From Pseudomonas cichorii (GTDB taxonomy: Bacteria; Pseudomonadota; Gammaproteobacteria; Pseudomonadales; Pseudomonadaceae), in the NCBI RefSeq assembly GCF_015471405.1, contig NZ_BLVZ01000009.1, forward strand, positions 210,513 through 274,512: 64,000 bases of DNA, given 5' to 3'. Position numbers and translations under genes: made by a program. Positions within the stretch are counted from its first letter, which is position 1. Every line of letters begins with the position of its first letter. The notes under the pieces are model-generated. The model worked only from the letters and a program-made list of their open reading frames with translations, was not told the DNA's origin and ran no database searches. This document shows positions 1-8,663 of the stretch, one piece after another.

Positions 1-270
1 ATTCAAGAGACGGACTCATGCTGGGGCTGACATCCCATGGGTCATAGCAAAAGACAGGCCATGCCGCGCAGCAGGCCGGACGCTATATATAAGCCTTTGC
101 TATGGCGTGCTGATCAGCAGCCGGTTCTGCCTGCGTGAGGCGCAACAGTCCCGAGGCTGTTTCATTTTGGTGCGTTGCCGGTCTGCAAGCGGTCATAAGG
201 ACTTCCTATCAAACCAGAACGAAACGGTCTTATCCGCTCAACGATCCCGACTCGTAACGTAGAGCCTCGA
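1..270. other. Leading intergenic region, no gene seen
   Basis: No convincing coding frame is seen here. The only long reading frame, on the minus strand across 162-371, overlaps the start of the aminotransferase and resembles no known protein. An AT-rich patch around 84-92 could be part of a promoter for the downstream plus-strand genes, but no clear -35/-10 pair was identified. Confidence 0.4.
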
Positions 271-1503
271 ATGTCACCTCCGAGGATTACGACCTTGAAC
301 GCCTCCCGCATCGCCGCCCGCGTGCAACGCATCAAACCTTCGCCAAGCAGCGCGGCTTCCGACCGTGCCAACGAACTGCGTCGTCAGGGCAAGTCGATCA
401 TCAATCTGGTCGTCGGCGAGCCCGACTTCGATACCCCCAAACACATCCGCGAGGCTGCCAGCGCTGCCATCGAGCGTGGTGAAACCCGCTACACGGCGAA
501 CGTCGGCACACTGGAGCTGCGTCAGGCCATTGCCGCCAAACTCGCCCGGGAAAACAGTCTGGATTACCCGGCTTCGCAGATCGTGGTGACCAGCGGAGCC
601 AAGAGCGCCATCTTCAATGCCTTCGCCGCAACCCTTGGCGCAGGCGATGAGGTATTGATTCCTGCGCCTTACTGGGTCTCTTACCCGGACATGGTGCTGG
701 CCTGTGAAGGCGAGCCGGTGACGCTGGCTTGCCCGGAAGAGAACGGCTTCAAGCTCACCGCCGAACAGTTGCGTGGCGCGATCACCGAGCGTACCCGCTG
801 GTTGTTGCTCAACTCGCCGAGCAACCCGACCGGGGCCAGCTACAGCGCGCAGGAGTTGCGTGCGCTGGCTGACGTGTTGCTGGAGTTCCCCGATGTGATG
901 CTGATGACCGACGACATCTACGAGCACATTCGTTTCGAGGGTTCGGATAACGCGCACATCCTGTGCGTCGAGCCTGACTTGCGTGACCGGGTGCTGGTCA
1001 TCAATGGCGTCTCCAAGACCTACGCCATGACCGGCTGGCGGATTGGCTATGCGGCCGGGCCTGCCGATGTGATCAATGCCATGGCCACCTTGCAGTCGCA
1101 GTCGACCAGCAATGCCAGCTCTGTCAGCCAGGCGGCTGCGGTGGCAGCCTTGAACGGTGATCAGTCTTTCGTCAAAGAGAGCGTAAAGGTCTATCAGCAG
1201 CGTCGTGATCGCTGCCTGGAACTGATCAATGCCATTGACGGCCTGAGCTGCCTCAAGCCCGACGGCGCGTTCTATCTCTATGTGAACTGCGGGGCCTTGA
1301 TCGGCAAGCGCGCGCCCGATGGCAAGCTTCTGGAAACCGACACTGACGTGGTGATGTACCTCCTGGAAAGCCAGGGCGTGGCGGTGGTTGCCGGTACAGC
1401 CTATGGCCTGGCGCCATTCTTTCGCATGTCCATCGCCACGGCGCTGGAAACCCTTGAGCAGGGTTGCTCGCGAATCGCCACTGCCGTTGCAGCATTGGTC
1501 TGA
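271..1503 (+). CDS. Class I/II pyridoxal-phosphate aminotransferase (aspartate aminotransferase family)
   Basis: A 410-residue fold-type I PLP aminotransferase. The N-terminal substrate loop VGEPDFDTP, the NSPSNPTG motif near the middle, and SKTYAMTGWRIGY carrying the probable Schiff-base Lys249 are all visible. Length fits the aspartate/aromatic aminotransferase family (about 390-410). It should move an amino group between an L-amino acid and a 2-oxo acid in the cytoplasm; the substrate cannot be read from sequence. It lies 9 bp before a DHA2 exporter, followed by an OprD porin, so the three may be co-transcribed. No strong Shine-Dalgarno precedes the ATG, but no better in-frame start exists. 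Confidence 0.88.
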   Translation: MSPPRITTLNASRIAARVQRIKPSPSSAASDRANELRRQGKSIINLVVGEPDFDTPKHIREAASAAIERGETRYTANVGTLELRQAIAAKLARENSLDYPASQIVVTSGAKSAIFNAFAATLGAGDEVLIPAPYWVSYPDMVLACEGEPVTLACPEENGFKLTAEQLRGAITERTRWLLLNSPSNPTGASYSAQELRALADVLLEFPDVMLMTDDIYEHIRFEGSDNAHILCVEPDLRDRVLVINGVSKTYAMTGWRIGYAAGPADVINAMATLQSQSTSNASSVSQAAAVAALNGDQSFVKESVKVYQQRRDRCLELINAIDGLSCLKPDGAFYLYVNCGALIGKRAPDGKLLETDTDVVMYLLESQGVAVVAGTAYGLAPFFRMSIATALETLEQGCSRIATAVAALV

Positions 1504-1512
1504 GGCGCACCG

Positions 1513-3063
1513 ATGACGACTCAGGTAAGTGCCTTGAGCTTCAGGCAAGCGCTGTTGGCGATGCTTGGCATCTCGCTGGTGCTGATGCTCTCGGCGCTCG
1601 ATCAGACGGTGATCGGCAATGCGTTGCCCAGCATCGTCGCCGAACTGCAGGGCTTTGAACTCTATGCCTGGGTCGCCACCGGTTATCTGCTGACCTCGAT
1701 CGTGACCATTCCAGTGTTCGGTCGGCTGGGCGATTACTTCGGACGCAAGCCCTTCGTGATTGCGGCAACTATCGTCTTTACCCTGGCTTCACTGATCTGT
1801 GCGCTGGCCACTGACATGCTGGTTTTGGTGATCGGTCGGGCGTTGCAGGGTGTCGGAGGAGGGATGCTGATCGGTACGGCATTCGCCTGTATTCCCGAAC
1901 TGTTCCCGGATACCCGGCAACGGCTGCGCTGGCAGATGATGCTCAGCGCGCTGTTCAGTGTGGTCAACGCCATTGGCCCTGGTCTGGGTGGTTTGCTGAC
2001 GGAGGCTTATGGCTGGCGTTCGGTGTTCTATCTCAATCTGCCGCTGGGTTGTATCGCGCTGTTCTTCGCCTGGCGCTACCTGCCGTATTACCGGCCTGTG
2101 CAGACCCAAGGCATTCGCCTGGACTGGTTCGGCGCGTTGTTGATTGCGGTCACGCTGGGCAGTCTGCAACTGGGTGTTGAATGGATGGGGCATTCGAGCA
2201 CTTTGCTCAGTGCGTCCCTGGCCCTGATCTGCCTGATTTGCGGGGCGACGCTCTGGTTCTGGGAGCGGCGCTGCACGTCGGCGCTGTTGCCACCGGCAAT
2301 GTTCGCCGTATCGAGCATGCGCACCCTGTTTCTGCTGTCAGTGCTGGCCGGGGCGATCATGTTCAGCCTGCTGTTCTATCTGCCGCTGCTGCTGCAAGGC
2401 AGTTACGGCTACTCCCCGAAAGACGCCGGTCTGCTGATTACACCACTGGCCTTGAGCATCACCTTGGGTGCCATCGTCAACAGCCGCATCGTGACCCGCT
2501 TGAGCAACCCGAACCTGCTGCCGCTGGCCGGTTTCCTTGCCTTGCTGCTGGCCTGTACCGGCCTGGCGCTGGCGGGGCGCACGGCATCATTCAATACCTT
2601 GTTGATGCTGATCCTGCTGGCGGGGGTAGGGCTTGGGTTCATCCTGCTCAACTTGACCGTATTCACGCAAACCCTGGCAGAGCGGCAGTTTCTGGGCATT
2701 GCCACGGCCCTGATCCAGTCACTGCGGCTGGTCGGCGGCCTGCTGGGCACTGCGGTCATGGGGGTGTTGGTCAACCTGCTGTATGTCACCCATCTGAACC
2801 GGGCGTTTCTGGCGGCGGGCCAGGAAAGTTCGATTGCCCGTTATATCAATCCACAAGTGTTGCTGACCTCGACCTCAGTCGAATCGGGCGAAGCCTGGCA
2901 ATTGCTGGAACTGGCCCGTGAGGCATTGGCACGCTCGGTGGGGATCGGGCTGCTGATGTGCGCAGGCCTTGGGGTGATTGCACTGCTGGTCCTGTATCGC
3001 TTGCCCGCGGTCAAGTTAGTCACCGCGCCGACTCTCGTTGCTCCTCAAAACAATAAAACTTAA
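1513..3063 (+). CDS. MFS drug/solute exporter, DHA2 (EmrB/QacA) family
   Basis: A 516-residue polytopic inner-membrane protein with about 14 hydrophobic segments, the number expected of DHA2 proton antiporters. Motif A-like GRLGDYFGRKP follows the second helix, and motif C-like NAIGPGLGGLL lies in the fifth helix region. The N-terminus has the family's LDQTVIGNALPSI segment. GAGG lies just upstream of the ATG, overlapping the end of the aminotransferase gene, which supports one operon. Substrate unknown. Pairing with an aminotransferase and a porin suggests export or exchange of an amino-acid-like compound, but that is inference only. Confidence 0.88.
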   Translation: MTTQVSALSFRQALLAMLGISLVLMLSALDQTVIGNALPSIVAELQGFELYAWVATGYLLTSIVTIPVFGRLGDYFGRKPFVIAATIVFTLASLICALATDMLVLVIGRALQGVGGGMLIGTAFACIPELFPDTRQRLRWQMMLSALFSVVNAIGPGLGGLLTEAYGWRSVFYLNLPLGCIALFFAWRYLPYYRPVQTQGIRLDWFGALLIAVTLGSLQLGVEWMGHSSTLLSASLALICLICGATLWFWERRCTSALLPPAMFAVSSMRTLFLLSVLAGAIMFSLLFYLPLLLQGSYGYSPKDAGLLITPLALSITLGAIVNSRIVTRLSNPNLLPLAGFLALLLACTGLALAGRTASFNTLLMLILLAGVGLGFILLNLTVFTQTLAERQFLGIATALIQSLRLVGGLLGTAVMGVLVNLLYVTHLNRAFLAAGQESSIARYINPQVLLTSTSVESGEAWQLLELAREALARSVGIGLLMCAGLGVIALLVLYRLPAVKLVTAPTLVAPQNNKT

Positions 3064-3114
3064 CTGCCTACTCCTGACTGCTTACAACACTTACTTACAG
3101 CAAAGGATATTTCG

Positions 3115-4446
3115 ATGGAGCTTATCAATCGCTCGCCCCGTCTGGTGGCTGGTATTTGCGGTATGGTCATGGCCCAACAGGCATTCAGTGCCGGTTTTGT
3201 AGAAGACAGCAAGGCCAGTGTGCTGGCCCGTAACTTCTTCAGTAATGCCGATAACCGCAGCGGCGCGGACAACCCGAACTACACCCAGGAGTGGGGGCAA
3301 GGTTTCATTCTCGATTTTCGTTCCGGTTATACCCAAGGGCTTGTGGGGTTCGGTGTCGACGCATTGGGCATGGCCGGTTTTCGTCTGGACTCCGGCAAGG
3401 GCCGCCATTACAACCCGACCAGTTCAGCGTTCAACGGCAACGTGTTCCCTACCGACGGCGATGGCCGTGCCGTCGATGAATTCGGCAGTGTTGGCCTGAC
3501 CGCCAAGGCACTGGTTTCCAAGACCGAGTTCCGTTACGGCACGCTGGTACCGATGTTGCCGGTAGTGATGTCCACGGATCGCATGTTGCAACAGACTTTC
3601 AATGGCGGCCAGGTTCAGTCCAAGGACATCGATAACTTCACCTTTACATTGGGCCAACTGGAACATGTAAAAGGTCGCGGGTCGAGCAACCAGATGGGCA
3701 TGTCCATTCCCGGCGCGAATAACGCCCGTACTGGCGAGTTCGTCAACAAGTTCTATTACGGTGGCGTCGATTACAAACCCACTAAAGACCTGACCTTGCA
3801 GTATTACTACGGCAACCTGGAAGACTTCTACAAACAGAACTTCCTGGGCGTGAAATACGATATTGCTGTCGGGCCGGGCACCTTGCGTTCCGACCTGCGC
3901 TATTTCGACAACAAGTCCGATGGTGCCAATGGCAATGATCCGGCGTTCTACACCAACGGCTATTACGGCGGGGGTGTGGTGAAAGGCAAAGTGGACAGCC
4001 GCCTGTCCAGCGCGCTGTTCACCTATCTGGTCAGTGGCCACACCATTGCGGCCGGTTTCCAGCAGGTCAGCGGCGACAGTGATGCTGTATGGCTTAACCA
4101 GGGCGATGGCTCTACGGCGTACTTCATGACCGAATCCATGATCGGCAAATTCCAGCGTGCCGGCGAAAGTACCTGGCAGGTTCGCTATGGCTACGACTTC
4201 GCTCAGGTGGGTGTTCCGGGCCTGACTTTCATGGGCATGTACGAAAGCGGCTCGAACATTCGCACGGTCAATGGCGACCAGAAAGAATGGGAACGCAACC
4301 TGACCCTGGGTTACGTGGTGCAATCCGGCCCGCTGAAGAAACTCGGCGTCCAGTTGCGACATGCCTCACTGCGCAGCGAAGTGGCTTCCCAGCGTGACAG
4401 CGATGAACATCGCGTGATCGTGACCTATCCGCTGGATATCCTCTAA
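3115..4446 (+). CDS. OprD-family outer-membrane porin
   Basis: A 443-residue porin of the Pseudomonas OprD/OccD-OccK family. It has a Sec signal peptide (about residues 1-26, ending near QQAFSA) followed by the family's mature start GFVEDSKASVLARNFF. The rest is alternating aromatic/polar beta-strand sequence, consistent with an 18-stranded barrel. Such channels admit small carboxylates or basic amino acids; the specificity cannot be told from sequence. The ATG has a good AAAGGA ribosome site at proper spacing, 51 bp after the DHA2 exporter, so it may belong to the same transcription unit. Confidence 0.92.
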   Translation: MELINRSPRLVAGICGMVMAQQAFSAGFVEDSKASVLARNFFSNADNRSGADNPNYTQEWGQGFILDFRSGYTQGLVGFGVDALGMAGFRLDSGKGRHYNPTSSAFNGNVFPTDGDGRAVDEFGSVGLTAKALVSKTEFRYGTLVPMLPVVMSTDRMLQQTFNGGQVQSKDIDNFTFTLGQLEHVKGRGSSNQMGMSIPGANNARTGEFVNKFYYGGVDYKPTKDLTLQYYYGNLEDFYKQNFLGVKYDIAVGPGTLRSDLRYFDNKSDGANGNDPAFYTNGYYGGGVVKGKVDSRLSSALFTYLVSGHTIAAGFQQVSGDSDAVWLNQGDGSTAYFMTESMIGKFQRAGESTWQVRYGYDFAQVGVPGLTFMGMYESGSNIRTVNGDQKEWERNLTLGYVVQSGPLKKLGVQLRHASLRSEVASQRDSDEHRVIVTYPLDIL

Positions 4447-4505
4447 AACTTCGTGGCACACCTAAGAGGCTGATTTCAAAGATCTGGTGGCCGGGCTCGC
4501 AATCC

Positions 4506-4596
4506 GGGGGAGGGGGCCTTGGCCGCGACAGCATGTGTGACAGGCGCTTCAAAATGTATTGCCTGTATGCTGGTCGTCGCGGCCAAGGCCCCTCCC
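4506..4596. repeat. Long inverted repeat, GGGAGGGGCCTTGGCCGCGA family
   Basis: The arms (about 4506-4530 and 4575-4596) are near-perfect complements containing CCTTGGCCGCGAC and GTCGCGGCCAAGG. The same arms recur at 34034-34082 in the opposite order. It lies between the convergent OprD and DUF1445 genes and could act as a bidirectional transcript end. The rest of the 4447-4701 gap shows nothing else. Confidence 0.75.
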
Positions 4597-4701
4597 ACAA
4601 GTGACTGGGACCTTAAGTGATCGGCATTACTTCTACTGCGGTGCTGTCAAACCGCAACTGGCCCTATCGCCAGCAAGCTGCCTTCTACACGTACGTCATT
4701 C

Positions 4702-5487
4702 TTAAAACACCGCGAGATGACTATTGAGAATATCGGTCACCACCATATGCCCCGGCTTGTGGGTGATGGCGAATGAGGGGCGTGCGCTGCGGATCGCTTG
4801 TTGAGGGGTTACGCCGCAAGCCCAGAACACCGGAATTTCGCCTGGGCGGATAATCGAGCGTTCGCCGAAGTCGGGTGCATCGACATCGTGGATGCCGATC
4901 TGGGACGGATCACCCAGGTGAACGGGCGCTCCATGGACACTCGGGAAGCGGGAGGTGACCTGCACCGCCCGGATGGCCTGTGCCGGTGTCATCGGACGCA
5001 TGCTGACCACGGTGGTTCCGCCGAAACGTCCTGCCTTGCCATTGGCAATATTGGAAACGTACATCGGGACATTGGTGCCCTGTTCGATGTGGCGAATCGG
5101 TATGCCTGCATCCAGAAGCGCGCCTTCAAAGGAAAAGGAGCAGCCAATGACAAAACCTACCAGATCATCGTTCCATAGCCCTTCCAGGCTCGAAACTTCA
5201 TCAACCTGTTCACCGTCGCGGAATACGCAATAAGCCGGGACGTCGGCCATCAAGTCCACGCCGCCCAGTTCAGGAACCCGGCTGTCTCCAGGTTCGGTCA
5301 TCCCGATAATCGGGCAGGACTTCGGGTTGAGGCGGGCGAATCGCAAGAACTCGTCTGCGTATTCACGAGGCAGAATGGCCAGGTTTCCCTGGGTGTAGCC
5401 GGGGCAGACGTCTGCGGTGGGGCCGGTATGACGGCCAGCTCTGACGGCTGCGCGAAACTCGGCGGGGTTGGTCCAGGACGTGCTCAT
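4702..5487 (-). CDS. DUF1445 putative hydro-lyase (D-glutamate cyclase-like)
   Basis: 261 residues from the ATG at 5487, chosen because MSTSWTNPAEFRAAVRAG is the usual family start and GGAG lies upstream. The reading frame remains open to 5559 but that extension does not look like family sequence. It carries DUF1445 hallmarks: the CPGYTQGNLAILP segment near residue 30, FVIGCSFSFEGALL in the middle, and the MRPMTPAQA stretch. Homologues are annotated as putative hydro-lyases; a mammalian relative is D-glutamate cyclase (converts D-glutamate to 5-oxo-D-proline). A palindrome 85 bp upstream matches one upstream of the neighbouring LysR gene, so that regulator probably controls it. Confidence 0.85.
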   Translation of the reverse strand: MSTSWTNPAEFRAAVRAGRHTGPTADVCPGYTQGNLAILPREYADEFLRFARLNPKSCPIIGMTEPGDSRVPELGGVDLMADVPAYCVFRDGEQVDEVSSLEGLWNDDLVGFVIGCSFSFEGALLDAGIPIRHIEQGTNVPMYVSNIANGKAGRFGGTTVVSMRPMTPAQAIRAVQVTSRFPSVHGAPVHLGDPSQIGIHDVDAPDFGERSIIRPGEIPVFWACGVTPQQAIRSARPSFAITHKPGHMVVTDILNSHLAVF

Positions 5488-5571
5488 CGTGAAGACTCCA
5501 GCATTACGAAGTAGGGGAGTCATTCTTTGAGCAGCTTGCAGGCAGTGTCTATCCAACAATAATCGCCATGC

Positions 5572-5592
5572 CTGTTCAATTTAACTGAACAG
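5572..5592. promoter_or_regulatory. LysR-type operator upstream of the DUF1445 gene
   Basis: CTGTTCA-N7-TGAACAG, a perfect 7-bp inverted repeat with a 7-nt spacer. It fits the T-N11-A LysR box and repeats the arms of the palindrome at 6577-6603. It lies 85 bp before the DUF1445 ATG, just past the LysR stop codon. Confidence 0.7.
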
Positions 5593-5597
5593 ATACT

Positions 5598-6530
5598 TTA
5601 TCCATGGCTGATGATCCAGTGTTCCCCCTGGCGTTTACAGTAAGTACGGCAGACCTTGTGCACGATGTCTGCGACGCCTGATACCAGCGCAGGCGCATTC
5701 TTCATATGGGATGTAGCGATCTTGAACGAGGGTGGGCTGGGAAGCGGGAGTTCTTGCAGTTCGCCATGTTCCAGGCTGTCCTTGACCAGAATGCCCGGCA
5801 TGATTGCTACGCCGACACCTTCTTTCACCAGCGATACCAGCGCTGCCAGGGAAGGGGAACCAGATATTCGCAGCTCACTGGCCAATACCCCGTGCTCCGA
5901 TGCCAACTGTTGCGCGATGGTAACTGCGGACTCATAGGGGGCCGAGCCACGCATTTGCGTCAGCATTTGCTTGCTCAATACTTTGCGCACCATATCCCGT
6001 GTCGGCACAGCACGTGGGCGTGCAACCCAATGAATGGGCAGCTCTGCAATCGGTTTGGTAATCGCAAACGGATTATCGCCATCATCGGCAATGACCCGGA
6101 TGATCAGGTCGACTTCACGTCGCATCAACTGCTCTTTCGAGTTTGAAGTCAGTTCAACGGACAGGTCGATGGTGACATCGGGCATTGTCCGGCTCATGAG
6201 TTTCATGAAGTCCGGTAGAAATGTGTGAACGACTGTCTCGATTACCGCAATCCGGATCCGGCCCTGCTCTTTTGCTGGAGAGCTGGCCGCACGCTGAAAG
6301 GCCTGCGTGGCTTCCAGCAGGCGCTCGGCATGAGGTAGCAGGCTGGCGCCTTGAGGCGTTATCTGAAGGGTCTTGTGGTCCCAGTTGAAGAGCACAAGAC
6401 CCAGTTCGGCTTCCAGCTTGCGCACACGCATGGAGATAGCGCCCGGTGTGGTATGCATCTGCTTTGCAACCTGACGAACACTGCCCACATGGGCCAACAG
6501 GATGAAGGTCTCAACGAATCGTGTATTCAT
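5598..6530 (-). CDS. LysR-family transcriptional regulator
   Basis: 310 residues from the ATG at 6530, whose protein starts MNTRFVETFILLAHVGS, the usual LysR beginning; an in-frame extension to 6572 is less likely. An N-terminal winged HTH (about residues 2-60, with VRQVAKQMHTTPGAISMRVRKLE) is followed by a LysR substrate domain. It is transcribed toward the DUF1445 gene, and matching palindromes lie before its own gene and before that gene. This indicates autoregulation plus control of the DUF1445 enzyme. The inducer is unknown. Confidence 0.9.
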   Translation of the reverse strand: MNTRFVETFILLAHVGSVRQVAKQMHTTPGAISMRVRKLEAELGLVLFNWDHKTLQITPQGASLLPHAERLLEATQAFQRAASSPAKEQGRIRIAVIETVVHTFLPDFMKLMSRTMPDVTIDLSVELTSNSKEQLMRREVDLIIRVIADDGDNPFAITKPIAELPIHWVARPRAVPTRDMVRKVLSKQMLTQMRGSAPYESAVTIAQQLASEHGVLASELRISGSPSLAALVSLVKEGVGVAIMPGILVKDSLEHGELQELPLPSPPSFKIATSHMKNAPALVSGVADIVHKVCRTYCKRQGEHWIISHG

Positions 6531-6576
6531 GAAGGTCACAACCTTGTGCGGACAATCCCGCATGCACACCACATGG

Positions 6577-6603
6577 CCTCTGTTCAGTAAATCTGAACAG
6601 AGG
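6577..6603. promoter_or_regulatory. LysR-type operator upstream of the lysR gene
   Basis: CCTCTGTTCA-N7-TGAACAGAGG, a perfect 10-bp inverted repeat with a 7-nt spacer, 47 bp upstream of the lysR ATG. The core CTGTTCA-N7-TGAACAG is shared with the site at 5572-5592, so both are probably bound by the LysR protein encoded between them. Confidence 0.75.
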
Positions 6604-6678
6604 TAGCTGCCTGTTCTCTGCTGTCGGGCTATTGAAGCATGAAACGCATGATCTGGTGAGAGGGCGTTTGCTCAACCC

Positions 6679-7698
6679 CTATCGGCGTATCAGCAATATG
6701 AAAAACACACCGCCAATGGCCGCCGTGGCGATACCGATGGGCAGGTCCTGTGGCGCAATCAGGGTGCGGGCCGCGACGTCCACCCAGATCATGAACAATG
6801 CCCCAAGCAGGGCGCTGACCGGCAGCAGCCTGCGGTGCTCGGCTCCGACCAGACGACGCGCCATGTGCGGCAGCATCAGGCCGACGAAGCCGATGGCACC
6901 GGAGAGTGAGACCAGCACGCCGGTCAGCAATGAGGTGCTGACGAACACCTGCCAGCGTACATGTCGGGTGTTGAAACCCAGGCTCACGGCAGTCTGTTCG
7001 CCACTCATCAAGGCATTGAGGGCGCGGCTCAGGCTCATCAGGACGACAAAGCCACTCAGTACGCAGGCACCCGGCAGCCATAGCAATTCCCAGCGCGCCA
7101 GTCCCAGACCGCCGAGCATCCAGAACATCACGGAGTTGGCGGCATGCTGATCGCCGGTGTAGAGCAGCAGATTGACCAGAGCCATCAGCACGAATGACAC
7201 CGCGACCCCTGACAGCAACAGGCGCTCGCTTTCCAGGCGTCCTTGCCGGCTGGCGATGGCCAGTACCAGCAACATACTGCCCAGTGCGCCGATGAAGGCG
7301 GCCAGCGGCAGGCTGAATACGCCAATGAATTCCCCCAGATACAACACCGCGACCACAGCCCCAAGAGCAGCGCCGGAACTGACGCCCAACAGGTGCGGAT
7401 CAGCCAGCGGATTGCGGGTCACCGCTTGCAGAGCCGTACCGACCAGCGCGAGACCTGCACCCACCAGCGCCCCGAGCAATACCCGTGGTGCGCGGATCAG
7501 CCAGATGATTTGCGTCTGACCCTTGCTCCAGTCCACTACGGCATCGACTCCGGCTTGTTGCAGGACTATGCCCAGTACTTTGGCCAGCGGCACCCGTGCC
7601 GGACCGAAGCCCAGGGATATCAGGCACGACAGCGCCAGCAGAACGAACAGAGTGCCGATCAGCCAGCGATAACCGGCCACGCTGCGTATCGGTTTCAC
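6679..7698 (-). CDS. FecCD-family ABC importer permease (cobalamin/siderophore type)
   Basis: A 339-residue inner-membrane permease of the BtuC/FecCD/FhuB family, with about ten hydrophobic helices. Family segments include IRAPRVLLGALVGAGLALVG, the ARNPLADP-type loop (TRNPLADPHLLGVSSGAALG) and the C-terminal GFVGLMLPHMARRLVG ATPase-coupling segment. It is the last gene of receptor-ATPase-SBP-permease; its ATG overlaps the SBP stop by 4 bp (ATGA), so the two are translationally coupled. Because the operon is headed by a cobalamin riboswitch, the imported substrate is probably cobalamin, another corrinoid or a cobalt chelate rather than an ordinary ferric siderophore. Confidence 0.9.
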   Translation of the reverse strand: MKPIRSVAGYRWLIGTLFVLLALSCLISLGFGPARVPLAKVLGIVLQQAGVDAVVDWSKGQTQIIWLIRAPRVLLGALVGAGLALVGTALQAVTRNPLADPHLLGVSSGAALGAVVAVLYLGEFIGVFSLPLAAFIGALGSMLLVLAIASRQGRLESERLLLSGVAVSFVLMALVNLLLYTGDQHAANSVMFWMLGGLGLARWELLWLPGACVLSGFVVLMSLSRALNALMSGEQTAVSLGFNTRHVRWQVFVSTSLLTGVLVSLSGAIGFVGLMLPHMARRLVGAEHRRLLPVSALLGALFMIWVDVAARTLIAPQDLPIGIATAAIGGVFFILLIRR

Positions 7699-8663
7699 AG
7701 TTCGCTCCCGCCAAACAGCTCGGGATGCAGCGCCTCGGCCAGTTTTTCGATGGCCTCAGCGTTATCGACCGAAGGCGTTACGGCGACATAGGGCAGCACC
7801 ACGAATCGTTTCTGGCGGATGGCTTCGACACTGCTCAAGGCTGCGTTCTGCAAAAGGAAATCGCGTTTGTGCTGCCAGGAGGTCGGGCCGTAATCGACGA
7901 TCACGATCACCTGCGGGTTGCGTTCCACCACGCTCTCCCAGTTGACCTGAGTCCAGCTGGCGGCGATATCGTCCATGATGTTCTGCCCGGCAGCCGCTTC
8001 GATCAAGGCCTGGGGCATGCCCAGTTTGCCTGAGGTGGCGGGCCGGTCTTCACCGCTGTCATACAAGAACACACGGGGGCGTTGCCGGACCTGGCTCAGT
8101 CTGGTCGTGACCTGTGCAACCCGTTGTTTCAGAGCCTCGATCAGCGTATCGGCGCGTTCCTTGACGTCGAAGATTCGTCCCAGGTTGTGCAGGTCGCGGT
8201 ACAGATCGTCCAGGCTGGCTTCGCGCCGGGTCATGATTCGCGAACAGGATTCGCTCAACTCGTAGACGGGAATGCCGAGCGGTTGCAGGGTTTGCGGCGT
8301 CACCGGGCCACCGACGCGCATACCGTAACTCCAGCCTGCAAAGAAAAAGTCGGCATTGGCATCCAGCAGGTTTTCCACCGACGGGTAGCGTTCTGCCAGT
8401 TCGGGAAGGCCGTCCAGAGCCTCGCGCAGTGCCGGGTCGAGGGTTTTCCAGCCGGTGATGCCGGTGTAACCGACCATGCGTGGTCGCAGGCCAAGGGCAA
8501 GCAGCATGCCGGTCAGATTGATGTCGTGACTGACTGCCCGCTGTGGCGGTTGCTCGAAAGTGACCTCGCGCCCGCAACTCTGTACGGTCAGGGGGAAGTT
8601 ATCCGCGGCAGCGGCCAGGGGCAGGGCGGCAAGCAGCATCAGGCAGGCCAGGGCTCGGGTCAT
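7695..8663 (-). CDS. Periplasmic corrinoid/siderophore-binding protein (BtuF/FecB family)
   Basis: A 322-residue periplasmic binding protein with a Sec signal (residues 1-20, ALACLMLLAALPLAAAA). The fold-type III pattern is visible: an N-terminal lobe with PPQRAVSHDINLTGMLLALGL, a long linking helix (about 170-200), and a C-terminal lobe with NPQVIVIVDYG. It should capture the ligand delivered by the adjacent TonB receptor and hand it to the permease. Both gene junctions are 4-bp ATGA overlaps. The signal peptide ends in Ala rather than Cys, so it is soluble, not a lipoprotein. Confidence 0.88.
   Translation of the reverse strand: MTRALACLMLLAALPLAAAADNFPLTVQSCGREVTFEQPPQRAVSHDINLTGMLLALGLRPRMVGYTGITGWKTLDPALREALDGLPELAERYPSVENLLDANADFFFAGWSYGMRVGGPVTPQTLQPLGIPVYELSESCSRIMTRREASLDDLYRDLHNLGRIFDVKERADTLIEALKQRVAQVTTRLSQVRQRPRVFLYDSGEDRPATSGKLGMPQALIEAAAGQNIMDDIAASWTQVNWESVVERNPQVIVIVDYGPTSWQHKRDFLLQNAALSSVEAIRQKRFVVLPYVAVTPSVDNAEAIEKLAEALHPELFGGSEL

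Noticed and set aside
162..371. 69-codon minus-strand frame at the window start
   Set aside because: Overlaps the aminotransferase start and has no family resemblance or ribosome site.
274..1548. 424-codon minus-strand frame opposite the aminotransferase
   Set aside because: It is the antisense of a clear PLP aminotransferase; composition is His/Gln/Arg-rich and matches no family.
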